A model generated the notes under the pieces. The model saw only the letters and a list, made by a program, of their open reading frames with translations, searched no databases and was not told the origin of the DNA. Made by a program: the position numbers and the translations under genes. DNA of 64,000 nt from the NCBI RefSeq assembly GCF_002954775.1, contig NZ_PJME01000007.1, positions 282,834 to 346,833 on the forward strand. Reading direction: 5' to 3'. This document shows positions 9,273-17,201 of this stretch, one piece after another; the stretch's first letter is position 1, and each line of letters opens with the position of its first letter. This stretch comes from Streptomyces geranii. Lineage in GTDB: Bacteria > Actinomycetota > Actinomycetes > Streptomycetales > Streptomycetaceae.

Positions 9273-9578
9273 ATGCCCGTCGAACCGCTGTCGCAGAAGG
9301 AGATCGACGACCGGCTGGCGGAACTGCCGGGCTGGTCGCTCGACGGAGACCGCATCGCCCGCTCCTACCGGCTCGCCTCGCACTTCGCGGCGGCTGCGCT
9401 GGTCGTCCACATCGCCCAGGTCCAGGAGGAACTGGGCCACCACTCCGACCTCGCCCTCGGCTACAACACCGTGTCGCTCACCGTGAACACCCACAGCGCG
9501 GGCGGCGCGGTCACGGACCTCGACTTCCAGCTCGCCCGCAGAGTCGAGGACCTCGCACCGGGGCACGGGGCGAGCTGA
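9273..9578 (+). CDS. phhB: 4a-hydroxytetrahydrobiopterin dehydratase (PCD/DCoH family)
   Basis: The 101-residue protein matches pterin-4a-carbinolamine dehydratases in length and in the active-site block HIAQVQEELGHHSDLALGYN followed by NTHSAGGAVTDLD (the paired histidines and the THS-GG-T-D motif). The enzyme dehydrates 4a-hydroxytetrahydrobiopterin during recycling of the aromatic amino acid hydroxylase cofactor. In organisms without that hydroxylase it may serve in molybdopterin or other pterin metabolism. The ATG follows GGAAGGAGC. The next gene begins 21 bp downstream and may be co-transcribed. Confidence 0.93.
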   Translation: MPVEPLSQKEIDDRLAELPGWSLDGDRIARSYRLASHFAAAALVVHIAQVQEELGHHSDLALGYNTVSLTVNTHSAGGAVTDLDFQLARRVEDLAPGHGAS

Positions 9579-9599
9579 CCGGGCCGAAGGAACAGGATC

Positions 9600-10340
9600 G
9601 TGCTGGACTACAACCAGGAGGCCGAGCGGTACGACGCCCTGCGCGGCGGCGAACCCAGGGCCGCCGCGGCGGCGGACGCCGTACTGAGCCTCGTACCCGA
9701 GGAGACGCGCACCCTGCTCGACGTGGGCTGCGGTACGGGCATCGTGACCCGGCGGCTCGCGGCGGCGCGGCCCGGGACGCGGGTCGCGGGCGTCGACCTC
9801 ACCGACGCGATGGCCCGGCGGGCCGCCGCCCGGCTGCCAGGCGCCGTCGTCCTCGCCGACAGCCGTCAACTACCCTTTCTGGACGGCCGGTTTGATGCGG
9901 TGACCAGTGTCTGGGTGCTGCATCTCGCGCCACGGCCCGAGGACGCCGGGGCCATCATCGGCGAGTGCGCGCGGGTGCTGCGGCCGGGCGGGGTGTTCGT
10001 CACCACCGTCGACAAGGGCGCCTCGCACAACGTGGGCAGCGACATCGACGCCATCCTCGCCGGCCGCCCCTGGCGCGCGGCACCGGACACGGCGGCCGTC
10101 GTCGAGGCGCACGCCGTCGCCCACGGGCTGGTACCGGCCGGGGAAGCCCGGTTCCGGGGGCACGGACAGGGACGCAGCCCCCGGCGAGCCGTCGCCGACC
10201 TGCGGCGCGGCTGGTTCATGACCCTGCCACCGGGCGACCCCCTGGCCGACGGCTTCGCCGCCCGCCTGGAGGCCCTGCCCGACCAGGACCGGCCGCGCCC
10301 GGAACCGGTGTTCACCCTGCGGGCGTTCCGGAAGCCGTAG
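9600..10340 (+). CDS. Class I SAM-dependent methyltransferase
   Basis: The 246-residue protein starts YNQEAERYDALRGGEPRAAAAADA and contains the canonical SAM-binding glycine motif LLDVGCGTGIVTRRLA, an acidic end of beta-2 (VAGVDLTDAM), a motif II/III segment LPFLDGRFDAVTSVWVLHL and the post-III LRPGGVFVTTV strand. This is a Rossmann-fold methyltransferase of the UbiE/Methyltransf_11 type; the acceptor is unknown. The GTG start at 9600 follows GAAGGAACAGG. It sits 21 bp after the pterin dehydratase and is convergent with the gene at 10419. Confidence 0.88.
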   Translation: MLDYNQEAERYDALRGGEPRAAAAADAVLSLVPEETRTLLDVGCGTGIVTRRLAAARPGTRVAGVDLTDAMARRAAARLPGAVVLADSRQLPFLDGRFDAVTSVWVLHLAPRPEDAGAIIGECARVLRPGGVFVTTVDKGASHNVGSDIDAILAGRPWRAAPDTAAVVEAHAVAHGLVPAGEARFRGHGQGRSPRRAVADLRRGWFMTLPPGDPLADGFAARLEALPDQDRPRPEPVFTLRAFRKP

Positions 10341-10418
10341 CGCGCAAGGGAGTTGCCTTTCCCGGGAGTCCGCGGACCGCCCGGTCGCCGTGCGGGAGGT
10401 CGAAGTCGTGCGGGCTGC

Positions 10419-10898
10419 TCATGGGCGGTCCCCCGTGGTTCCCTCGGGCATGGTGTCCGCCAAGTAGGCGGTCAGGTCGGGGACTTGGGGTGTCAGCAAG
10501 TGCCGTACCCAGGCGTCCCGTTCGTGCAGGATCGGCGGCAGCTCCCAGACGCAGCCGATCCAGGGGCGGTCGAGCGGGACGAAGTGCGTGGGGTCACGGT
10601 CCGGGCAGCCCAGCACCGGCTGGCCCGCCGCCGCGCCCCGGAAGTGCAGGACGTTGTCCCACGCCCAGCTGTACGCGTTGAGATAGGCGCCGTCGTCGCC
10701 GCCCCGGTGCAGGACGACGAAGGTGGCGGGCGGAGTGCCGTCCGGCTCCGGGAGCAGCTTCGGCAGCATCGCGTACGCGGCCTCCTGGACCTCGGGTGCG
10801 ATGCCGGCCGGGTCGGCCGTGACGTGGTAGCGCTTGATGTGCCGGCCGGAGACCTCGATGGGCTCGAAGACGGTCAGCAGCTTCTCGGTGAAGGGCAT
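10419..10898 (-). CDS. Conserved hypothetical protein divergent from WYL regulator
   Basis: The 159-residue protein is soluble, rich in tryptophan and proline, and has no signal peptide. The sequence ATFVVLHRGGDDGAYLNAYSWAWDN followed by DPTHFVPLDRPWIGCVWELPPILHERDAWVRHLL looks like a compact enzyme-like or binding domain that I do not recognise. It is transcribed divergently from the WYL regulator, and both promoters must overlap the inverted repeat at 10915-10945, so it is the most likely regulated target. Function unknown. Confidence 0.75.
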   Translation of the reverse strand: MPFTEKLLTVFEPIEVSGRHIKRYHVTADPAGIAPEVQEAAYAMLPKLLPEPDGTPPATFVVLHRGGDDGAYLNAYSWAWDNVLHFRGAAAGQPVLGCPDRDPTHFVPLDRPWIGCVWELPPILHERDAWVRHLLTPQVPDLTAYLADTMPEGTTGDRP

Positions 10899-10914
10899 GA
10901 GGGGACGCTAGGCC

Positions 10915-10945
10915 CGCTTCACTGACATCCTGTGTCAGTGAAGCG
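10915..10945. promoter_or_regulatory. Perfect 13-bp inverted repeat, probable operator of the WYL regulator
   Basis: The arms CGCTTCACTGACA and TGTCAGTGAAGCG are exact reverse complements around a 5-nt centre (TCCTG). The site is 17 bp upstream of the 10898 start and 22 bp upstream of the 10967 start. ACTGACA/TGTCAGT half-sites are of the kind seen beside YafY/DeoR-type WYL regulators. Confidence 0.85.
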
Positions 10946-10966
10946 CTGACGAATGAAGGCGAGGGC

Positions 10967-11971
10967 GTGGGTGAGATGTCCGTGAGGGCCGGTCGGCTGC
11001 TGTCCGTGCTTCTGCTGCTCCAGACCCGGGGGCGGATGACCGCCGCCCAGCTCGCCGGGGAGCTGGAGGTCTCGGTACGCACGGTCTACCGGGACGTCGA
11101 GGCGCTGAGCGCGGCGGGCGTGCCGCTGTACGGGGACGCGGGGCACGCCGGTGGCTACCGGCTGGTCGACGGCTACCGCACCCGGCTGACCGGCCTGACC
11201 GCCGACGAGGCCGAGGCGCTGTTCCTCTCCGGCGCCCCGGGCCCGGCCGCCGAGCTGGGCCTCGGCCCGTTCCTGGCCGCCGCCCAGCTCAAGGTGCGCG
11301 CCGCGCTCCCGGCCGAGCTGCGCGCCCACGCCGACCGGGTCGCCGGGCGCTTCCACCTGGACGCGCCCGGCTGGTACGCGGACGCCGACGACACCCCGTA
11401 CCTCCCCGCCGTCGCGGACGCCGTCTGGCGTGGCCGGGTGCTGCGGGTGCGCTACCGCCGCTGGCGCGAGCCGACGGATGTGGAGCGCCGGCTCGAACCG
11501 TACGGGCTGGTGCTGAAGGCGGGCCGCTGGTACGTGGTCGCCGGGCCTGGGCCGCATACCTTCCGGGTCGACCAGATCCTCGAACTGGCCGCGTGCGACG
11601 AGGAGTTCGAGCGCCCCGAGGAGTTCGACCTGGCCGCGTACTGGACGGCGTACCAGCGCGACTTCCACGACCGGCTGTATCGCGGCGAGGCGGTGGTACG
11701 GCTGGCGCCCGGGGTGCGGCTGGCGGGGGCGGCCGGTCGTGCCGTCGAGGCCAACGGTCGTATGGATGACGAGGGTTGGACGCTGGCGACGGTGCCGATC
11801 GAGTCCGTCGAGCGTGCCCACGAGGAGTTCCTGAGGCTGGGGACAGGGATCGAGGTGCTCGCGCCCGACGGGCTGCGGGAGCGGATCGCGCGGACGGTGA
11901 CGGAACTGGCCGCGAGATACGGGAAGTTGCCGCCTCCGGGCGGCAACTCCGTTGCGGGCGGCGGCGACTGA
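10967..11971 (+). CDS. WYL-domain transcriptional regulator (YafY/DeoR-like HTH)
   Basis: The 334-residue protein has an N-terminal helix-turn-helix (residues about 5-60, with RMTAAQLAGELEVSVRTVYRDVEALSAAGVPL). A central WYL effector-binding domain follows (about 140-230, with RVRYRRW and LEPYGLVLKAGRWYVVAG) and then a C-terminal WCX-like extension. WYL regulators sense nucleotides, ssDNA or small ligands and often repress a divergent gene. The GTG at 10967 has GAAGGCGAGG upstream; ATG at 10976 is an alternative. The operator at 10915-10945 suggests autoregulation plus control of the gene at 10419-10898. Confidence 0.92.
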   Translation: MGEMSVRAGRLLSVLLLLQTRGRMTAAQLAGELEVSVRTVYRDVEALSAAGVPLYGDAGHAGGYRLVDGYRTRLTGLTADEAEALFLSGAPGPAAELGLGPFLAAAQLKVRAALPAELRAHADRVAGRFHLDAPGWYADADDTPYLPAVADAVWRGRVLRVRYRRWREPTDVERRLEPYGLVLKAGRWYVVAGPGPHTFRVDQILELAACDEEFERPEEFDLAAYWTAYQRDFHDRLYRGEAVVRLAPGVRLAGAAGRAVEANGRMDDEGWTLATVPIESVERAHEEFLRLGTGIEVLAPDGLRERIARTVTELAARYGKLPPPGGNSVAGGGD

Positions 11972-12022
11972 GGGCTGGAACCCGTCCGTCTCGTTCCCCC
12001 CACTCCGCTGGAGGTAGGTACC

Positions 12023-13921
12023 GTGCAGCACCCGCAGCCGCACGCACAACTCCGTCCCCCCACCCCGACCCGCACCAGACGTCGGCCTCTCCTCTCCGCC
12101 ATGACCGCCGGAGTCCTCGCCGCCGCCGGGCTCGTCTCGCTCTCCGCCGCACCCGCCGAGGCCGCCACCGCCCGCCAGGTCGAGGCGCTCGACCGGGGCG
12201 TCGTCAGCGTGCACATCGACAGCGGCAACCTGGTCAGCTGGCGCTGGCTCGGCACCGACCCGAACGACGTGTCCTTCAACGTCTACCGTGCCGGTACGAA
12301 GGTCAACTCGACGCCGGTCACCGGCTCCACGAACTACTTCCACTCGGGCGCCCCCGCCCAGGCCGACTACACGGTCCGGGCGATCGTCGGCGGCGTCGAA
12401 CAGGCCGACTCCGTCCACGCGATCCAGTTCCGCACCGGCTACAAGGACGTCCCGATCACCCCGCCCGCCGGCGGCACCACCCCCGACGGGGTCGCCTACA
12501 CCTACGAGGCGAACGACGCCTCGGTCGGCGACCTGGACGGCGACGGCGCCCTCGACTTCGTACTGAAGTGGCAGCCCACCAACGCCAAGGACAACTCCCA
12601 GTCCGGCTACACCGGCAACACGATCGTCGACGGCATCAAGCTCGACGGCACCCGGCTCTGGCGGATCGACCTGGGGCGCAACATCCGCTCGGGCGCGCAC
12701 TACACGCAGTTCCAGGTGTACGACTACGACGGCGACCGCAAGGCCGAGGTCGCCATGAAGACGGCGGACGCGACCGTCGACGGGACGGGCGTCGTCATCG
12801 GCAACTCGGCGGCTGACTACAGGAATTCAAGCGGTTACGTACTCTCCGGCCCCGAGTACCTGACCATGTTCAACGGGCAGACCGGCAAGGCCATGGGGAC
12901 GGTCGACTACGTCCCGGCGCGCGGCACGGTCTCCTCGTGGGGCGACTCGTACGGCAACCGGGTGGACCGATTCCTCGCCGGTACCGCCTACTTGGACGGC
13001 GCCCGGCCCTCCCTGATCATGGCGCGCGGCTACTACACGCGTACGGTGCTGGCGGCCTGGGACTGGCGGAACGGGGCGTTCACGCGCCGCTGGACCTTCG
13101 ACTCCAGCTCATCCACCAACACCGGCAAGGGATTTGACGGCCAGGGCTCGCACAGCCTGTCCGTCGGGGACGTCGACGGCGACGGCAAGGACGAGATCGT
13201 CTACGGCGCGATGGCGGTCGACGACAACGGCAACGGCCTGTGGACGACGAAGACGGGGCACGGCGACGCCCAGCACCTCGGCGACCTGGACCCGGGGCAC
13301 GCGGGCCTGGAGTACTTCAAGGTGTCCGAGTCGACCTCCCAGCCGGCCGAGCTGTACATCAACCCGGCCAACGGCACGGTCAACTGGAGCATCGCCGCCT
13401 GCTGCGACAACGGTCGCGGAGTCGCCGGGGACATCTGGGCGGGCAACGACGGCGCGGAGGTCTGGTCGGCCTCGGACACGTCGATCCGCGACGAGGCCGG
13501 CGCGACGAAGGGCCGCGAGCCCTCCTCCGTCAACTTCCTCTCCTGGTGGGACGCCGACCCGGTCCGCGAACTCCTCGACGGCACCCACATCGACAAGTAC
13601 GGCACCTCCTCGGACACCCGCCTGCTGACCGGCGCGTCCGTCCACTCCAACAACAGCACGAAGGCGACCCCGGCACTCTCCGGCGACCTCTTCGGCGACT
13701 GGCGCGAGGAGGTCGTCTGGGCGACCAGCGCGAACACGGCCCTGCGCATCTACTCGACCCCGATCGAGACGACGACCAGGATCACGACTCTCCTGCACGA
13801 CACGATGTACCGCACGGGCATCGCCTGGCAGAACACCGCATACAACCAACCACCGCACCCGAGCTTCTTCATCGGCAACGGCATGCCCACGGCACCCAGG
13901 CCGACGGTGTACACGCCGTGA
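12023..13921 (+). CDS. Secreted rhamnogalacturonan lyase, PL11
   Basis: The 632-residue protein has an arginine-rich signal peptide (RTRRRPLLSAMTAGVLAAAGLVSLSAAPAEA, cleavage near residue 47). It then has the PL11 opening ARQVEALDRGVVSVHIDSGNLVSWRWLGTDP, as in the Bacillus YesW/YesX lyases. Several calcium-binding-like DxDGDG loops (GDLDGDGALD, YDYDGDRKAE, GDVDGDGKDE) mark the eight-bladed beta-propeller. It cleaves the rhamnose-galacturonate backbone of pectin by beta-elimination outside the cell. There is no carbohydrate-binding module, unlike its neighbours. The GTG follows GGAGGTAGG, and a terminator follows at 13931. Confidence 0.93.
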   Translation: MQHPQPHAQLRPPTPTRTRRRPLLSAMTAGVLAAAGLVSLSAAPAEAATARQVEALDRGVVSVHIDSGNLVSWRWLGTDPNDVSFNVYRAGTKVNSTPVTGSTNYFHSGAPAQADYTVRAIVGGVEQADSVHAIQFRTGYKDVPITPPAGGTTPDGVAYTYEANDASVGDLDGDGALDFVLKWQPTNAKDNSQSGYTGNTIVDGIKLDGTRLWRIDLGRNIRSGAHYTQFQVYDYDGDRKAEVAMKTADATVDGTGVVIGNSAADYRNSSGYVLSGPEYLTMFNGQTGKAMGTVDYVPARGTVSSWGDSYGNRVDRFLAGTAYLDGARPSLIMARGYYTRTVLAAWDWRNGAFTRRWTFDSSSSTNTGKGFDGQGSHSLSVGDVDGDGKDEIVYGAMAVDDNGNGLWTTKTGHGDAQHLGDLDPGHAGLEYFKVSESTSQPAELYINPANGTVNWSIAACCDNGRGVAGDIWAGNDGAEVWSASDTSIRDEAGATKGREPSSVNFLSWWDADPVRELLDGTHIDKYGTSSDTRLLTGASVHSNNSTKATPALSGDLFGDWREEVVWATSANTALRIYSTPIETTTRITTLLHDTMYRTGIAWQNTAYNQPPHPSFFIGNGMPTAPRPTVYTP

Positions 13922-13930
13922 CGTCGTGAG

Positions 13931-13961
13931 GGTGGTCGCCCGCGCACTCGGGGCGGCCACC
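13931..13961. terminator. Bidirectional hairpin between convergent genes
   Basis: An 11-bp stem with one G-T pair (GGTGGTCGCCC/GGGCGGCCACC) closes a 9-nt loop, 10 bp after the lyase stop and just before the lipoprotein stop. Confidence 0.75.
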
Positions 13962-13963
13962 GC

Positions 13964-14260
13964 TCACTCCTCGGGAGCCTTGATGATCTTGCCGCTCTCG
14001 TCGAGGGTGTGGGTCTCCCAATAGACGTCCCATTTGTCGCCGACCTGCGAGGGGACCTTGCCCTCCGGGTAGCGGGCGTATCCCTTCGGCGGCTCCTCGC
14101 CGTGGGGAACACAGGCGTTGCCGGTGCTCCCCACGGCGAGGACCGGATACTCGTCGCCGCCGCAGGTCGACTGCTCGATCGAACAGCCGGTCAGTAGGGC
14201 GGCGGTCACGCCGGTCATGGCCAGAAGCGACAGAAGTCCGGTTCGGCTGGTCCTGCGCAC
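13964..14260 (-). CDS. Small secreted lipoprotein (SCO0607-like family)
   Basis: This 98-residue protein starts at a GTG with GAGGGAGT upstream. It has a short basic N-terminus (RRTSRTG), a hydrophobic segment LLSLLAMTGVTAALLTGC ending in a lipobox cysteine, and then a small cysteine-containing domain (STCGGDEYPVLAVGSTGNACV) with PKGYARYPEGKVPSQVGDKWDVYW. It resembles a family I recall under the name SCO0607 family lipoprotein; that assignment is from memory and unverified. Function unknown. It is convergent with the PL11 gene and downstream of the GH74 gene, although their promoters are separate. Confidence 0.75.
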   Translation of the reverse strand: MRRTSRTGLLSLLAMTGVTAALLTGCSIEQSTCGGDEYPVLAVGSTGNACVPHGEEPPKGYARYPEGKVPSQVGDKWDVYWETHTLDESGKIIKAPEE

Positions 14261-14385
14261 AGGTGACTCCCTCTCGATGTGGTGTGCGACCAGCTTGTGC
14301 GACACGAGGAATCCAGGCATGAGTACGCCTACTCAGAACTCTGGGGTGGAGGGCGCGTGCCACCCTGGGTACGCGCCCTCGGCGC

Positions 14386-17046
14386 TCAGGCGACCGTGCA
14401 GCTCTGGTCACCCAGTTTGAACGCCGTCGGTTTCCCGTTCGTCCCCGACCAACTCCCCGTGAACCCGAAGCTCACCGACGAACCCGCCGCCACATTCGCG
14501 TTCCAGTTCACGTTCTTCGCCGTCACCGCCGCGCCCGACTGGGTGTAATCGGCGTTCCAGAGCTGGGAGACGGTCTGCCCGTTGGGGAAGGACCAGCCAA
14601 GTTGCCAGCCGGTCCAGGCAGTTGTGCCCGTGTTGCCGATCTGCACGTCCGCCTGGAAGCCGCCCGACCACTCGCTGGTCACCTTGTACGTCACCGCGCA
14701 GGCCCCGGTCGGGGTCGGCGTCGGATCCGTGCCGCCCCCGCCACCGCTCGCGTCCGACGACTCGCCGTACACGACACCGCGCCCGTTCGTCGCCACGTAC
14801 ACCCGCCCGTACACCCTCGGGTCACCGGTGATCGCCGCACCCGTCCAACCCCACTGGTGGGCATCGTCGTTGATACGGGTCCAGCTCACGCCCTTGTCCG
14901 TGGAGCGGAAGATGCCGCGTACGCCGCCGATCTTCGCGCTCGTGTAGAGCGTCTGGTACGCCGCCCCCGTCGCCGCCTTGCCGAAGCCGATCGTGTCGGC
15001 CTGCTCGACGTTCGACAGCTTGGCGAAGCTCGTACCGCCGTTCGTCGAGTGCCACAGGCCGTACGCGCCGTCCGTCGCGCCGCCCGCCAGCCAGATGTCG
15101 CCCTTCGTGCCGGGCAGCGCCTTGAAGCGCACACTGTCGCCGGCCGGGAGGCCGGTCGCCGCCGAGGCCGTGAAGGTCGCTCCGCCGTCCGAACTCACGT
15201 AGAACCTGCCCGACTTGAAGCCGTAGAACGTCCTCGGGTCCACCCGGTCCGACTCCACGACCGCGCCCGCCGGGATGCCCGCCGACGCCGACCACGAGTT
15301 GCCGAAGCCCGTCGCGTACTGCACTCCTGTGCCCGCCGGGCTCCACACGAACCGGCTGCCGTCCGACGCCGACGCGATCGTGCCGCCGCCCGAGACCCCC
15401 GAAGGGTCGGTCCCCGCGAACCAGTTGGCGCCGTTGTCCGTCGAGAACGCGACATGCGGACCCGAGTCCAGGTTGCCGACGCGGGCCACGATCCCCGGGT
15501 TCGACTCGGCGTAGTCCAGGCTCGTGGTCGTCGTGAAGTTCGGTGAAGTGAACATCATCGAGGGGACCTTGGTGAGATCCGTGTGCCGGAAGCCGCCGAT
15601 GTCACCGAGTGCGCTCAGCAGTACGGCTCCGCCCGACGGGGGCGCGGCCAGGTCGTTGACCGCCGTCTCCTCCAGGCCCTGCACCATCGGCTTGATGCTG
15701 AACTGGCTGCCGCTGTCCCAGTTCGTCAGGTTCTCCGTGCCGTAGATCGTCGCGCCCGTCCCGTACATCATGCGGTTCGAGTTGAACGGGTCGATCTCCA
15801 GCGACTCCGTCATCCACCCCAGTTTCGGGCTCTGTTCGGGCGGCGACGGATTCGCGCCGAAGGTCAGCCAGGGTGAGGAGGAGACGTCCATCGTGAAGCG
15901 GTTCGAGCGGTTGGGGTACGAGGTGTAGTCCCAGGCCCTCGTCCAGGTGCCGCCGCTGTCCGTGGACCGGAACAGCTGGGTGTCCGGCCACCACGAGCTG
16001 TACGCCGTCGCCATCACCGTGCCCGGCTTCTGCCGGTCGATCGTCAGCCCGCTGAAGCCGTAGTAGGTGTCCGCCTCCGCGACCGGGCTGATGTTCGTCC
16101 AGGTGCCGGTCGCCGTCGCGTACCGCCACAACTGGCCCTTGCCGCCGTCGTACGGACCGCCCTTGTCGCTGTACGGCAGGTACAGGTAGCCGTTCCGCGC
16201 GTCCAGTACGCCCTTGTGGGCCAGATAGCCCGTGGGCTGCCCGGCCACCCTCGCCCAGGTCGCGCCCGCGTCCGTCGAGCGGTACACCGCGTTGTCCTTG
16301 TCGGCGACCCCGACATAGATCGTGCGGGTCGCGCTGCCCGTGGTCCCCGTCGACTCGTCGAAGGTGACCCAGACGATCCCCTGGTTGTCGCTGGCGTACC
16401 CGCTGGTGTCGGTCGGATCCTGCGCGTAGTTCCCGACGTTGGGGAAGTTCGCCACCTGCGACCAGGTCGCCCCCGAGTCCGTCGACCGCCACAGCCCCTT
16501 GCCGCTGGGCGCCCCCAGATACAGCACGCTGTTCCGGTTCGGGTCGACGGCCAGCCGCTCACCCATGCCCCGGCCGGGCATGTTGCCGCCCAACTTGAAG
16601 GGCAGATCGGCCCGTTGCCAACTGGCGCCCCGGTCGCCCGACCGCAGCACGGCACCGTTCCCGGGATCCCAGCTGTTGGTATACGTTCCGACAGCCGCGT
16701 ACACCTTGTTCGGGTCGACGGAGTCGGAGGCGAGGCTCACCACTCCGGTGTGCCCCCAGCGGTCCCAGCCGACCGAGTCCAGCAACGGCGTCCAGGTCTT
16801 CGTCGACTCCTGCCAGCGGTAGGCCCCGCCGATGTCCGTGCGGGCGTACGCCAGGTTCTTCTCGGCCCGGTTGAACACGATCCCGGGGACGAAACCACCG
16901 CCGTCGATCCGGGCGTTCTTCCAGGTGTACGTGTCCGCCGCGAGCGTCACCTCGGCGGCGCTCGGGGCGGCCGACGCGAGCGGGCTGCCCGCCAGCAGCC
17001 CTGCGGCCAGGGCCATGACGGCCGTGAGGATACGGGTTCTTCGCAC
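14386..17046 (-). CDS. Secreted xyloglucanase, GH74 with C-terminal CBM2
   Basis: The 886-residue protein has a signal peptide (residues 1 to about 27-37), a two-propeller GH74 catalytic domain and a Gly-Gly-Gly/Pro-Thr linker (about 768-783). A C-terminal cellulose-binding module CBM2 follows (CAVTYKVTSEW to CTVA, with the usual aromatic pattern and terminal cysteine pair). The two catalytic aspartates of GH74 are in place: D71 in RTDIGGAYRW and D482 in LGDIGGFRH. It hydrolyses xyloglucan at glucose units outside the cell. The GTG follows GGAAAGGACC. It is the last gene of the minus-strand cellulase pair, with its own LacI-type site at 17095-17108. Confidence 0.96.
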   Translation of the reverse strand: MRRTRILTAVMALAAGLLAGSPLASAAPSAAEVTLAADTYTWKNARIDGGGFVPGIVFNRAEKNLAYARTDIGGAYRWQESTKTWTPLLDSVGWDRWGHTGVVSLASDSVDPNKVYAAVGTYTNSWDPGNGAVLRSGDRGASWQRADLPFKLGGNMPGRGMGERLAVDPNRNSVLYLGAPSGKGLWRSTDSGATWSQVANFPNVGNYAQDPTDTSGYASDNQGIVWVTFDESTGTTGSATRTIYVGVADKDNAVYRSTDAGATWARVAGQPTGYLAHKGVLDARNGYLYLPYSDKGGPYDGGKGQLWRYATATGTWTNISPVAEADTYYGFSGLTIDRQKPGTVMATAYSSWWPDTQLFRSTDSGGTWTRAWDYTSYPNRSNRFTMDVSSSPWLTFGANPSPPEQSPKLGWMTESLEIDPFNSNRMMYGTGATIYGTENLTNWDSGSQFSIKPMVQGLEETAVNDLAAPPSGGAVLLSALGDIGGFRHTDLTKVPSMMFTSPNFTTTTSLDYAESNPGIVARVGNLDSGPHVAFSTDNGANWFAGTDPSGVSGGGTIASASDGSRFVWSPAGTGVQYATGFGNSWSASAGIPAGAVVESDRVDPRTFYGFKSGRFYVSSDGGATFTASAATGLPAGDSVRFKALPGTKGDIWLAGGATDGAYGLWHSTNGGTSFAKLSNVEQADTIGFGKAATGAAYQTLYTSAKIGGVRGIFRSTDKGVSWTRINDDAHQWGWTGAAITGDPRVYGRVYVATNGRGVVYGESSDASGGGGGTDPTPTPTGACAVTYKVTSEWSGGFQADVQIGNTGTTAWTGWQLGWSFPNGQTVSQLWNADYTQSGAAVTAKNVNWNANVAAGSSVSFGFTGSWSGTNGKPTAFKLGDQSCTVA

Positions 17047-17094
17047 GGGGGGTCCTTTCCGGGTGGGGGAAACGGGAAGGCAGGGACGGAGGGG

Positions 17095-17108
17095 GGTAAG
17101 CGCTTTCC
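17095..17108. promoter_or_regulatory. LacI/CebR-like operator upstream of GH74
   Basis: GGTAAGCGCTTTCC, with a perfect AAGCGCTT core and near-palindromic flanks, lies 49 bp upstream of the xyloglucanase start. It has the CG-centred symmetry of LacI-family sites and is related to, but not identical with, the CebR box at 20188. Confidence 0.6.
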
Positions 17109-17201
17109 ATTCGGTGCGAGAGTTGCCGGGCGACCCCCAGTGCGGGAGGGGGCCGCCCGGCGCTGTACGCGGAACTCAGGTCCCGGTGGACCTGACGGGG
17201 G

